Shown here piece after piece: positions 1-8,379 of a DNA stretch of 64,000 nt (position 1 is the first letter of the stretch; every line of letters begins with the position of its first letter). This DNA is from Paraburkholderia kururiensis JCM 10599 = LMG 19447 (GTDB lineage Bacteria; Pseudomonadota; Gammaproteobacteria; Burkholderiales; Burkholderiaceae). The DNA is taken from assembly GCF_003986935.1 (NCBI RefSeq), contig NZ_RJZE01000009.1:1-64000 (forward strand), written 5' to 3'. The position numbers were made by a program, and so were the translations under genes. A model generated the notes under the pieces. The model was not told where the DNA came from. It worked only from the letters and a program-made list of their open reading frames with translations, and did not search any database.

Positions 1-520
1 TTCCGGTGAAGCCATCGCTGGTGCATTCGGGAGCCCACGCATCGACGCCGCGTGGATTGCGAAGGGGAATACGCCAGTTCCGTTCGGTACCCGAAGCCGC
101 ACTGTAGCCCCAGTAGAAGCGGATCACAGGCGAATGTCCGCGCTTTGTCGGATCGAGCTGGCGTGGAATGGGGCGACCTTCGGAGTCCGCAGTGATATAC
201 GCATTTGCCTTTAGCTTCGTTTCTTCTGTTCGGTGCAGACGATCATTCAGTCCGGCACACAACGCCTGTTCCGCCGCGTCATACCACTCGCCGGTGGAAT
301 TGACGCCATGCACGAAGATGATGACGCCCGGCATGTGCGGCGGTATCCGGCACTCGGCGCGCACCTCGAAGCTCGACGGCGTGTGATAGGACTCCCAGTA
401 CGGCCGCCCCAGGTGATCGCGTTGCATCGGCACGACGCGCGTGGCGATTGAATGCCGGTAGGGCTTCGGCGCATCGGCACTGTCTGCCGCGCTATCGGGC
501 GAATTGGTCTTGTCGTTCAT
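1..520 (-). CDS. T6SS lipase-like effector (alpha/beta hydrolase), N-terminal part only
   Basis: The gene starts at ATG 518-520 and runs off the left edge, so only about 173 residues are visible. Residues about 65-71 read FVHGVNSTGEWYD, the oxyanion-region strand and HG motif of alpha/beta hydrolases in the Tle3/DUF3274-like type VI effector group. The catalytic serine would lie beyond the edge. The start is 3 nt after the stop of the vgrG-like gene, the usual vgrG-effector layout. The family role is lipid hydrolysis in rival cells; here that is inferred from the fold and the neighbour. Confidence 0.7.
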   Translation of the reverse strand, partial: MNDKTNSPDSAADSADAPKPYRHSIATRVVPMQRDHLGRPYWESYHTPSSFEVRAECRIPPHMPGVIIFVHGVNSTGEWYDAAEQALCAGLNDRLHRTEETKLKANAYITADSEGRPIPRQLDPTKRGHSPVIRFYWGYSAASGTERNWRIPLRNPRGVDAWAPECTSDGFTG

Positions 521-523
521 GAA

Positions 524-1285
524 TCAGACTTCCTTGTGGTTCGGCAAGGTCAGCTTGAGTCCCTGGGCAACGTCCTTGCGGCTCAGCGAGGTCTCGCCCT
601 GTTCGCCAGTCATGCCCTCAACGATCTGCCCATCGGCAAGCTCGATCCGGTAAGGGCGGTTCGCGACAGGGCGGCCCGTGATGCCGTCGCTCAGGATGAA
701 ACGCTCGTCGTTTGCGATATCCATCCGCCCCAACTTCGGCACCGGCAGCGACAGAGCCCCCGGCCCCTGCTTGCTGATGTCCGGCACCTTCAGGATCAGG
801 CTGCCCGCCCCGCCGATCTCCACGTGGTCGCCGTGCACCTTGATATAAGCCGTGCCGCCGCCGCTCAACACCACACCATTGGCCGCATTGACCGTAGCCG
901 TGCCATCCGCACTCGTGATCTGCACGTTTTTCTGCGCCACCAGTTCCATCGCATCGGACTGCGCCTGTATCTGCACCTTCCCGCGCGCCGCGAAGATCCT
1001 GATGCCGTGCCGGTGCGCGAACAACGACAGCACCTCGCCCGCCGCAACCGCCACGTTGCGCAGCGCCGTGACGTTGAATCGTGAATCGCTACGCGACAGG
1101 TCGTGCCGGGGATGGGTGAACTGGATCGTGTACTTCGTCGGCTCGCCGATGCCGCGCTCGCCGTCGAACGCGTAAACGTCCGCGAGCGCTGCGGCTGGTG
1201 TGCCCTTCAGGTCCAGGCTGTAGAACGGGTGGATGTTGATGCCCGCGCGTGCGGCGGCATCGGAATACGCTGTTGCAGGAGTCAA
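524..1285 (-). pseudogene. vgrG: VgrG-like spike protein with large internal deletion
   Basis: This 253-residue frame opens at TTG 1283-1285. Residues about 20-52 resemble the N-terminal gp27-like part of VgrG (YSLDLKG, YTIQFTHP), and from about residue 55 it passes directly into the C-terminal DUF2345 beta-helix region (KVQIQAQSDAMELVAQKNVQI). Full VgrG proteins are about 650-1000 residues, so most of the hub and the gp5 OB fold are missing while the frame stays open. No good ribosome binding site is visible. It may be a remnant or a carrier domain kept for the effector just downstream. VgrG origin is fairly certain; whether it functions is unknown. Confidence 0.65.
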
Positions 1286-1484
1286 CGGTGCTCTCCCTGT
1301 CCGGCAGGAAATGAATGACAGATCAGCTGTCAGTCATACCGGAGCAGGTGCGGGGGTGTCTATGGCCGCTAACCATCTTTGACAAAGACGGTGCCCGTTG
1401 CATCGGACGGCGCGCCATCGGGACGCATGGTCCGTTCGCGGGGAAAGGCGGAAGACGGCCTGGGCTCCCTCGCAGCCCCATGCG

Positions 1485-1760
1485 TCAGCGCGGGGCCTCG
1501 CGGTCAGCCAGGTCGCAGGCCAGCCGTATCAGGTCCGCGCGTGCCGCCTGAATCTGCTCATGCAGTTCATCCGTTGAGAGGGAGGCCCCGTCAGGCGCAG
1601 CCGGACTGGCCGGAATGCCGGGGATGGGTAGTCCCCTCTTTGATTTGTATTGGTCGTAACCGAGTCGCTTCGCGAAGCGACGGCGGCGCCGAGCGTTCGG
1701 CCCCACGTCGCGGCTCAAGTTAACGATCGATTCGTCTGAGGCTTTAATCAACCTAATCAA
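1485..1760 (-). CDS. Small hypothetical protein, doubtful
   Basis: A 91-residue frame with a TTG start and no convincing ribosome binding site. It has an arginine-rich patch at residues about 23-32 and a helical C-terminus, and matches no family I recognise. The DNA inside it contains a perfect 18-bp palindrome (1664-1681). If it is not a gene, 1286-1854 is a 569-bp stretch with no gene separating the T6SS fragment from the stress locus. Confidence 0.3.
   Translation of the reverse strand: MIRLIKASDESIVNLSRDVGPNARRRRRFAKRLGYDQYKSKRGLPIPGIPASPAAPDGASLSTDELHEQIQAARADLIRLACDLADREAPR
1664..1681. repeat. Perfect 18-bp palindrome
   Basis: GTCGCTTCGCGAAGCGAC equals its own reverse complement. It lies inside the doubtful reading frame at 1485-1760, in the boundary between the T6SS fragment and the stress locus. 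Its role is unknown. Confidence 0.6.
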
Positions 1761-1854
1761 CCGCCAAAGCCTGGGAGGCCCACCCTGCTCACATCTGCCA
1801 GAACGCGGCCCCCATCAGCCGCGTTCCACGCACCATCCGCCGTCCTGCACATAC

Positions 1855-2319
1855 TCAGCGACTGCCCGCCGCCTCCGCGTCATACCGCACGACCAGCACC
1901 GGCCTGTCCACGGTCCGCAGCACCGCCTCGGCCACGCTGCCCAGCAGCAGGCGCCGCAAGCCGTGCAGCCCGCGCGTGCCCATCACGATCAGGTCCGCCT
2001 CGGTTTCATCCGCGGCGCGGCGCAGCACCGTGGCCACGTCTTCGCCGTAGGCGTCCACGGCGCGTGCCGTGCCCTGCACCTTCTGCTGGCGGAAGCGTTC
2101 TTCGGCGTCCTCGAGCGCGGCCGTTGCCGAGCCCCCGCGTGTGTCCGCCGGCACGTCCTCGGCGAACGGCGTGTTGACGTCCACGAGTTGCGCGTGGTGT
2201 TCCGCCACATAGACGGCCGCCACCACGGCCCCGCTCGCCTGAGCAATCTTCACGGCCTCGTCCAGCGCCCGCCGCGCGCTGCGGCTGCCGTCGATCGCTA
2301 CCAGAATCCGCTTGTACAT
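1855..2319 (-). CDS. Universal stress protein (UspA family)
   Basis: A single-domain cytoplasmic Usp of 154 residues. It starts MYKRILVAIDGS with the conserved Asp of the nucleotide pocket, and near the C-terminus has the ATP-binding pattern G-x2-G-x9-G-S (GTRG...GS), so it is probably the ATP-binding type. The start at 2319 follows GGGAGG by 6 nt; a longer frame upstream lacks a signal. It stands alone, divergent from the kinase gene at 2787. Usp proteins help survival under energy or oxygen limitation, and three more Usp domains occur at 52-53.7 kb. Confidence 0.9.
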   Translation of the reverse strand: MYKRILVAIDGSRSARRALDEAVKIAQASGAVVAAVYVAEHHAQLVDVNTPFAEDVPADTRGGSATAALEDAEERFRQQKVQGTARAVDAYGEDVATVLRRAADETEADLIVMGTRGLHGLRRLLLGSVAEAVLRTVDRPVLVVRYDAEAAGSR

Positions 2320-2786
2320 CTTGCCTCCCGGGCCAGGCCCTTGACGTTGAATGCAGAGGGCGCGTCGCATCTCCCATCACGACGCGATGATGCGCAGTGC
2401 GCTTAACGAGCAGTCTGGCGATGGGGCCGGCCGCGTCGTTGACGAGGATCAAGCGGCAAGAGGGGTCAAGGCCCTCGCGTGCGGCCCGCAACGAACCAGA
2501 ACAGAAATGCGGCAGAAATGCATTCCCTATGCATCCGCTTTCCGGCAGACCGCCGGCGCGCGCCCCGCGCAAAGCGCGCAAGAAGCCTGCGAAAAGCCGC
2601 CCGATCTCCCGCTGACCGGCGCAGGGCGGCCTTCGGACTGGCGCAAGCCGTGTAAAACAGTCACAATTCGCTCACAATTTCCTTGATCGAAGTGGGTATT
2701 GCATTCGCAAACCCGCGAAGACGTACATTCACACCGCATCCAGACATGAGACTGCGTCCCTATGAGCTCGATACGGCGGGAATCAC
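2320..2786. other. Divergent intergenic region, no gene seen
   Basis: 467 bp between the Usp gene (minus) and the histidine kinase (plus); no convincing gene. The part near the kinase is less GC-rich and carries two TCACAATT copies at 2661-2668 and 2672-2679, exactly 11 bp apart, and one FNR half-site (TTGAT at 2683) without a partner. Confidence 0.5.
2661..2679 (+). promoter_or_regulatory. Direct repeat TCACAATT x2, possible regulator site
   Basis: Two identical octamers 11 bp apart, about one helical turn, start 126 bp upstream of the kinase start in an otherwise GC-rich leader. This spacing suits a dimeric regulator binding one face of the DNA. The regulator is not identifiable from sequence. 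Confidence 0.3.
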
Positions 2787-4946
2787 ATGACCGCTAGTCC
2801 CCAATCCGCCGGCCCCGCGGCGGCCAGAAACGGCCCGCGGTTGTCGCGGCAACCCATGCTGGCAGCCACCGTGGCACTCGTGGCGGGGCTGCTCGCTACG
2901 CTCGCAACCTTGTGGGTCGTGCAGCAGGAACTCTCGCATGCCGGAGAAACGCGCTTCGAGCAGCGCACGACGCGCGTCACCGCAGTCCTTCAGCAGAAAC
3001 TCGCAGCCAGCGCCGCCGTGCTGAACGGCGCACGCGGGCTGATGGGTGCCGTCCCCGCGCCCACGTCGGCGGCATGGCGCGAATATGTCAACCGGCTCGA
3101 TCTCGAGGGCGGCCGCTCGCCCGTACGCGTGCTGGGCTACGCCGACGTGCGCGGCCGCACCTTCCCCGGCGCCGCGTCCGAAGCATCCGTGCCCCTCACG
3201 GCGACGCTCGTCGCCCCCGCGGCCGAAGACGCCCCGGCTTTCGCGCTGCCCAATACGCCGGACAGCCGCGTCGCGCTTTCGCGCGCGGTGGAATCGGCGC
3301 AGGTAGCGCTGGCCGCGCCTGGCCCCGGCCAAGGTCCGCAGGACAACGCCGACGAGCGCCCTCCGCTGTGGCTCTATCTGGCGGTGTACGGCACCCCGGC
3401 CACGCCGGCAACGGCCACGGACCGGCAGGCCAACCTCGCCGGCATCCTGTTCGCCCGGCTCGACCCCGACCGCCTGTTCGACCCCGCCCGCTTCGGCGAG
3501 CGCGGCCTCGACCTGCAGGTCTACACGGGCCAGGCGTCCGCGCCCGTCTTCGCGACCGCGAGCGGCGACGAAGAGAACACGTCGTCCACGAATGCGCTGC
3601 ATCGCTCCACCGTGCTCTCGTTCGGCGGCACGACGTTTACGCTGGCCTGGTCGGCGGCCGGCAGTGCGGCTGCGGCCGCCAACGCCAGCGTGGAGACGAC
3701 GGTAGCGGTAGCCGGCGTGGTCGCTTCGCTCGTGCTCGCAGCGCTCGTCCTCGTGCTCGCGCGCCTCTACGCCGACTCGCGCAAGGTGGCGGGCGAATCG
3801 CGCACCCAGTCGACGCTCAACGAGGCCCGCATGATGGGCATCATTCGCTCGTCGATGGAAGCCATCATCACTATCGACGAATCGCAGCGCATAGTGATCT
3901 TCAATCCCGCGGCGGAACGCGTGTTTGGTTGTTCCGCGATGGACGCCATCGGCGCCCCGCTGGCGCGCTTTCTGCCCGAGCGGTTCCGCGAAGGCCATGC
4001 GCGGCACGTCGAGCAGTTCGGCGTGACAGGCGTCTCCGACCGTCAGATGGGCCGCCAGCGCGTGCTGTATGGCCTGCGCGCGAACGGCGAGGAATTCCCC
4101 ATCGAAGCCTCGATCTCGCAGATTCGCGACGCCACCGGCAAGCTCTATACGGTGATGCTGCGCGACGTGACCGAGCGCGTGCGCGCTGAAAACGATCTCA
4201 AGCAGTCGCGCGAGGAATTGCGCGAACTCTCCGCCAACCTCCAAAACGTGCGCGAAGAGGAAAAGACCCGCATCGCGCGCGAGTTGCACGACGATCTGGG
4301 CCAGCAGCTCACCGCCCTGAAAATGGATCTCTCCGCGCTGGAACACATGGTGGGGCCCGATTCGGGCGCAAGCACCGACACGCTGGAGCAGCTTCGCAGC
4401 ATGCGGCGGCTCATCGACGCCACCGTGGCTTCCGTACGCCGCATTGCCGCCGACCTGCGTCCGGTGATGCTCGACGACCTGGGCCTGTTGCCCGCCATCG
4501 ACTGGCTCGCGGGCGATTTCACGCACCGCTACGGCATCGAGGTGGACCGGCGCATCGCCCCCGGCGACACGAATTTCTCGCGCACGAGCGCGACCACGCT
4601 CTTTCGCATCGTCCAGGAAGCCCTCACCAATGTCGCCAAGCATGCCGAGGCCACGCGCGTGGAACTCATGCTGCGCGTGGAGGGCAACTTCTGCGTGCTG
4701 CGCGTGAGCGATAACGGACGCGGCAGCCACCCTGCCGGCGCAGACGGCGCCAACGCCCCGGGCAGTACCCACTTTGCGAATGGGACGAACGGTCGCGCCG
4801 GCAAGTCGTTCGGTATCATCGGCATTCGCGAGCGCGCCCATATGCTGGGCGGCTCGGTTGCGATCGACACGGCCGACGGCAAGGGCTTCGCCCTCACCGT
4901 CACCTTCCCTCGCGAGGCCGTGCAACAGGAAGAGACACTTTCATGA
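2787..4946 (+). CDS. Membrane sensor histidine kinase (CHASE-PAS-HisKA_3)
   Basis: A 719-residue hybrid-free kinase. Order: TM at about 24-44, periplasmic CHASE-type sensor at about 45-300, TM at about 308-330, PAS at about 345-460 ending in TVMLRDVTER, short coiled coil, HisKA_3 dimerisation domain with RELHDDLGQ (phospho-acceptor His about 501), and HATPase with a G box near the end (SFGIIGIRERA). This architecture belongs to the NarX/FixL-like kinases that pair with LuxR-type regulators. Its last 4 nt overlap the next gene, a NarL-type regulator, so they are almost certainly cognate. PAS and CHASE may sense redox, oxygen or a small molecule; the ligand is unknown. Confidence 0.93.
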   Translation: MTASPQSAGPAAARNGPRLSRQPMLAATVALVAGLLATLATLWVVQQELSHAGETRFEQRTTRVTAVLQQKLAASAAVLNGARGLMGAVPAPTSAAWREYVNRLDLEGGRSPVRVLGYADVRGRTFPGAASEASVPLTATLVAPAAEDAPAFALPNTPDSRVALSRAVESAQVALAAPGPGQGPQDNADERPPLWLYLAVYGTPATPATATDRQANLAGILFARLDPDRLFDPARFGERGLDLQVYTGQASAPVFATASGDEENTSSTNALHRSTVLSFGGTTFTLAWSAAGSAAAAANASVETTVAVAGVVASLVLAALVLVLARLYADSRKVAGESRTQSTLNEARMMGIIRSSMEAIITIDESQRIVIFNPAAERVFGCSAMDAIGAPLARFLPERFREGHARHVEQFGVTGVSDRQMGRQRVLYGLRANGEEFPIEASISQIRDATGKLYTVMLRDVTERVRAENDLKQSREELRELSANLQNVREEEKTRIARELHDDLGQQLTALKMDLSALEHMVGPDSGASTDTLEQLRSMRRLIDATVASVRRIAADLRPVMLDDLGLLPAIDWLAGDFTHRYGIEVDRRIAPGDTNFSRTSATTLFRIVQEALTNVAKHAEATRVELMLRVEGNFCVLRVSDNGRGSHPAGADGANAPGSTHFANGTNGRAGKSFGIIGIRERAHMLGGSVAIDTADGKGFALTVTFPREAVQQEETLS

Positions 4947-5590
4947 TCAAGGTACTGATCGCCGACGACCATACGCTGGTACGCGACGGGCTGCGCCATA
5001 TCCTGCAGAACGCCAGCGGCTTCGAGGTGGCCGGCGAAGCGTGGGACGGCGCGACGACGATTGCGCTCACACGCTCCACCGAAGCGCAGGTGCTCGTGCT
5101 CGACCTTTCCATGCCAGGGCGCAACGGCGTCGAACTGATCCGGCAGATCAAGGACGAGAAACCGAATCTGCGCATTCTCGTGCTCACCATGCATGCCGAG
5201 CAGCAATACGCGGTGCGTGCGTTTAAGGCGGGTGCGTCGGGCTATCTCACGAAGGAAAGTGCCAGCACGGAGCTTGTTTCCGCGGTGACGAAGGTGGCCG
5301 CGGGCGGTGTCTACGTGAGCCTTGCCATGGCCGAGCGCTTCGCGCAGAGCCTCAACGAGCCCGCGGACACGCTGCCGCACCAGCGCCTCTCCGACCGCGA
5401 GTTCGACGTGTTCCGCCGCATCGCGGCGGGCCAGAGCATCTCCGAAATCGCGCAGGAGCTATGCGTGAGCGCGAAGACCGTGAGCACCTACAAAACGCGC
5501 ATTCTCGAAAAGATGCAGATGCCGCACGAAGCCGCGCTGGTGCGCTATGCGATGCGGCACAAGCTGTTCGACGATAACGACGAAGTCTGA
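4943..5590 (+). CDS. NarL/FixJ-family response regulator
   Basis: 215 residues. Receiver domain has acidic pair D8-D9, phospho-acceptor D54 (LVLDLSMPG), T82 and K104; LuxR/GerE helix-turn-helix at about 148-210 (LSDREFDVFRRIAAG...SAKTVSTYKTRI). It overlaps the kinase by 4 nt (ATGA). It likely activates genes of this locus when phosphorylated. A candidate inverted-repeat target (5894-5911) lies upstream of the next gene. Confidence 0.94.
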   Translation: MIKVLIADDHTLVRDGLRHILQNASGFEVAGEAWDGATTIALTRSTEAQVLVLDLSMPGRNGVELIRQIKDEKPNLRILVLTMHAEQQYAVRAFKAGASGYLTKESASTELVSAVTKVAAGGVYVSLAMAERFAQSLNEPADTLPHQRLSDREFDVFRRIAAGQSISEIAQELCVSAKTVSTYKTRILEKMQMPHEAALVRYAMRHKLFDDNDEV

Positions 5591-5987
5591 CGAAAACCGC
5601 AAGGCGCGAAGGTATGTCCTGCGTCGTCGCTTTGCGTTCCGCTGCCCACTCTCCTGCCGTTGCGCGGGCAACCTGTTCCGGTTCGTTTCACGCTCGCCTG
5701 CGCAACACTCCTCAAGGCGCTCATAAAAGCGCTGATTAAAAGACCGACTAGAAAGACCGACTAAAAAGATCAACCAAAGCGCTGATGAATCGCGCATGAA
5801 GCGCAGTAAAGCGCGAGCCAGCCGAACGGCGGCATATCGCCGCATTCAAGGCCTCACAGGGCACACCGGCCGCCCGGCAAACACCCCGCCCGCTGTAGGA
5901 ATCGACCTACACGCATTCCTTCCGCCCTACTGAAAGTTCAACCGTCGCCGATTTAAATTCCGTGAATCGCAGACCATACTTGCACCC
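5591..5987 (+). other. Regulatory intergenic region with 13-bp tandem repeats
   Basis: 397 bp with no convincing gene. About 5730-5772 holds degenerate 13-bp repeats of the type aaaagaccgacta. An 18-bp dyad lies at 5894-5911, and CATACT at 5975-5980 sits just before the start codon of the receiver gene. Confidence 0.5.
5894..5911. promoter_or_regulatory. Inverted repeat TGTAGG-N6-CCTACA, candidate response-regulator site
   Basis: Perfect 6-bp arms with a 6-bp spacer, 77 bp upstream of the lone receiver gene. LuxR-type regulators bind short inverted repeats with such spacers, and one is encoded immediately upstream. The link is an inference from position only. Confidence 0.35.
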
Positions 5988-6395
5988 ATGAAATCAGAAC
6001 GGTCCGCCAAGCTGAAAGTCTTCCTCGCGGAAGACTCGGTACCGGTGAGGCGAAGAATCTCGCTCTCGCTCGGCAGGATCGACGGAGTGTGCGTGGTGGG
6101 AGAAGCGGAAGACGTATCCGCCGCGCTCGAAGGAATTGCAACATCCTGCCCGGATCTCGTGATCGCCGATCTACGGCTCGCGCAAGGCAACGGCCTCGAA
6201 CTGATTGAAGCCGTTACCGCAGCGAACCAGCCTGTGGTCACGATGATGTTGACGAATCACGCAGGTCCGGCATTTCGCGAAGCAAGCCTCGCGGCGGGAG
6301 CGCAGTACTTCTTCGACAAGACAGCCGAATTCGAAGAAGCCCGCAGCGCCGTTGAAGCAATTGCCCGCACGCATCGCACGCGTGCTGTCGCCTAG
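5988..6395 (+). CDS. Stand-alone receiver-domain protein
   Basis: 135 residues, receiver domain only: acidic pair E15-D16, phospho-acceptor D61 (VIADLRLAQG), Lys K111. No output domain, so it may act as a phosphate sink, as a CheY-like partner, or on the kinase at 2787. The first in-frame start, ATG 5988, has no ribosome binding site, and a -10-like CATACT ends 7 nt before it, so the mRNA may be leaderless. It ends 9 nt before the FNR-type gene, probably co-transcribed. Confidence 0.88.
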   Translation: MKSERSAKLKVFLAEDSVPVRRRISLSLGRIDGVCVVGEAEDVSAALEGIATSCPDLVIADLRLAQGNGLELIEAVTAANQPVVTMMLTNHAGPAFREASLAAGAQYFFDKTAEFEEARSAVEAIARTHRTRAVA

Positions 6396-6404
6396 GAGAT
6401 TGAC

Positions 6405-7211
6405 ATGTATTCGAGTACCGCCTGCGACGTAGCTGTTTCGTCTGGCTCGCCCCACACCGGCTATCAGACGTACCCGATTGCCCCTGTCGACGCACCGGCC
6501 GATACGCGTGCCGACACCGCCAAGCGCGCCGTGACGCGCTGCTCCACCTGCTCGATGCGCGCCATCTGCCTGCCGCCCAGCCTGACCACGGCGGAGCTCG
6601 AACGGCTCGACTCGATCATCTGCACCACGCGCAACGTGCGCCGCGGCGAAGCGCTGTATCGCGGCAACGATGCGTTCCAGAGCATCTACGCGGTGCGCGT
6701 CGGTTCGTTCAAGACCGTGGTGATTCATCGCGATGGCCGCGAGCAGGTAACGGGCTTCCAGATTGCCGGCGATGCGATGGGCCTCGACGGTGTCTACGCG
6801 GGCCGCCACAGCTGCGACGCCGTCGCGCTGGAAGACAGCCAGGTCTGCATCATTCCGTTCGGCCTGCTCGAAGTGGTGTGCCGCGAAGTGAAGTCGATGC
6901 AGCATCACGTGCACCAGATGATGAGCGGCGAGATCGTCCGCGAGTCGGGTCTCATGATGCTGCTGGGCACGATGAGCGCGGAGCAGCGCCTCGCCACGTT
7001 CCTGCTGAATCTGTCGAGCCGCTTCAAGTCCCGTGGCTACTCGGCCTCCGAATTCCACCTGCGCATGACGCGCGAAGAAATTGGCTGCTACCTGGGCATG
7101 AAGCTCGAAACGGTCAGCCGGATGTTCTCGAAGTTCCAGCGCGAGAAGCTCGTCGATACGCACGGCAAGCAGATCCGCATCACGAATATGGAAGGATTGG
7201 CTCGCGTGTGA
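6405..7211 (+). CDS. fnr: FNR-type oxygen-sensing transcription factor
   Basis: 268 residues with an N-terminal C46-x2-C49-x5-C55 motif and a fourth Cys at 148 (SQVCIIPF), the same layout as the four 4Fe-4S ligands of E. coli FNR. A cNMP-type beta roll and dimer helix follow, then a Crp-type HTH with E235-T-V-S238-R239, the residues that in FNR read TTGAT half-sites. It should therefore bind TTGAT-N4-ATCAA without oxygen. AGGAG precedes the start by 7 nt. It lies 9 nt after the receiver gene and is followed by a strong terminator. Eleven FNR-like boxes in this window are its likely targets. An FNR paralogue elsewhere in the genome could also use them. Confidence 0.95.
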   Translation: MYSSTACDVAVSSGSPHTGYQTYPIAPVDAPADTRADTAKRAVTRCSTCSMRAICLPPSLTTAELERLDSIICTTRNVRRGEALYRGNDAFQSIYAVRVGSFKTVVIHRDGREQVTGFQIAGDAMGLDGVYAGRHSCDAVALEDSQVCIIPFGLLEVVCREVKSMQHHVHQMMSGEIVRESGLMMLLGTMSAEQRLATFLLNLSSRFKSRGYSASEFHLRMTREEIGCYLGMKLETVSRMFSKFQREKLVDTHGKQIRITNMEGLARV

Positions 7212-7344
7212 GCGTTGCACGCGGCAGTACGCAGCATGTCTGTTGGCCGCGCATGACAGTGCGGCCAATGTTGAGGACGTAAGGTTAGCCGGATGGTTCC
7301 GGCGAATGAGTGGGTGCAAGTGCCTCGAAAGAGGTGTGTGCTTT

Positions 7345-7374
7345 GACGGCGCAGCAATGCGCCGTCTTTTTTTT
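7345..7374 (+). terminator. Rho-independent terminator of the receiver-fnr unit
   Basis: Arms GACGGCGCA (7345-7353) and TGCGCCGTC (7358-7366) form a perfect 9-bp GC-rich stem with a GCAA tetraloop, followed by eight T (7367-7374). It lies 134 nt after the fnr stop and before the convergent gene ending at 7428. Confidence 0.93.
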
Positions 7375-7427
7375 GGGCTGTTGATGTCGACGGAGATTCT
7401 CGTAGCTCTTGATCGCCGGCCAAGGTC

Positions 7428-8222
7428 TCAACTCGCGCCGGCAAGCGCATCGAGTTCGACTTCCAGCTCCTCGAGTTCGAGCCAATGCGTGCGATCGTGG
7501 TCGAGTAGTTCTCGCACGAGTTCTTCGAGCGTCATTCTTCGTACGCCGTCGCGCAATCCGCAGCGAACAAGCTCCGCAGGCTTGAGCTTCCTGACCGAGT
7601 CGCACAGGCGCTGACGTGAGAGAACGAAAGTCGCCTCGGCCTCGCGCAGATTCGCGGCCAGATAATTCCTTTCCTCGGCGAGCGCCGTGCCATCCACCGA
7701 TTCGATGCGTGGCAACGCTCTTGTGCGCACAGCGCGGATTCTCTCGGCAAATACTGCATCGAGGTCGCGAAGATGGCATACGTGTTCGACGAGCGAAAAG
7801 CCCGTTCCGCGCGGCCGAAGCGTCCAGCACATTTCCGGTACGCGCGAAACGAAGCCAGATAGCTTCTGTGGCATGACCGCCAGCGCGTCGACCACTTCCG
7901 CGAACGGCAGCGTCACGGGCCGCTGACTGAACACGGCGCCGTAGCTGAAAAGCGGTTGCCCGACGCGCCCTCTCGCCTGAACCACTTCATGGCCGTGGCG
8001 CCGCATCACCTCGGCCACCATCGCCCCGCAAAACTGCCGCGCGGTGGTGTCCTCCTCTATCTCGGGAAATTTCTCGGCGAGTTCGTCCGCGATTGCGGCG
8101 ATGGCGGCCATTCCAACGCGGGAAAGCGCTGCGAACTCGATATAGCGGTCGGGTGACTCGATTAGCGCTTCGAGTTGTATCCCGATTGGGGTGGCGCGAA
8201 AGCGGTCAAAGCGTGAATGCAT
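7428..8222 (-). CDS. DinB-like four-helix protein with N-terminal extension
   Basis: 264 residues. The C-terminal part (about 105-255) has the DinB/YfiT pattern with metal-ligand-type histidines in VEHVCHLRDLD and LLDHDRTHW. The first about 100 residues are an extra helical segment I do not recognise. DinB superfamily members are metal-dependent thiol or maturation enzymes; the substrate here is unknown. No clear ribosome binding site precedes the start. It is convergent with fnr. Confidence 0.75.
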   Translation of the reverse strand: MHSRFDRFRATPIGIQLEALIESPDRYIEFAALSRVGMAAIAAIADELAEKFPEIEEDTTARQFCGAMVAEVMRRHGHEVVQARGRVGQPLFSYGAVFSQRPVTLPFAEVVDALAVMPQKLSGFVSRVPEMCWTLRPRGTGFSLVEHVCHLRDLDAVFAERIRAVRTRALPRIESVDGTALAEERNYLAANLREAEATFVLSRQRLCDSVRKLKPAELVRCGLRDGVRRMTLEELVRELLDHDRTHWLELEELEVELDALAGAS

Positions 8223-8379
8223 GGGAGGCAGCCCGGCTTAATAACGTCGCATAACGATACGTTACAAAAAGCCACGGGTCAAGAAACCCCATTAGGAAGG
8301 GCCGTCGATGAACGCGGCACGGGCGCGCTCACGTGCAATAACCGACCTACCGGCCATTCGCCCATCACCGCCCGCCCAA

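Noticed and set aside
2683..2696. FNR-like half-site TTGAT before the histidine kinase
   Set aside because: Second half does not match ATCAA.
2760..4925. 721-residue open frame antisense to the histidine kinase
   Set aside because: Shadow frame caused by high GC; no family features, while the plus-strand kinase has all its domains.
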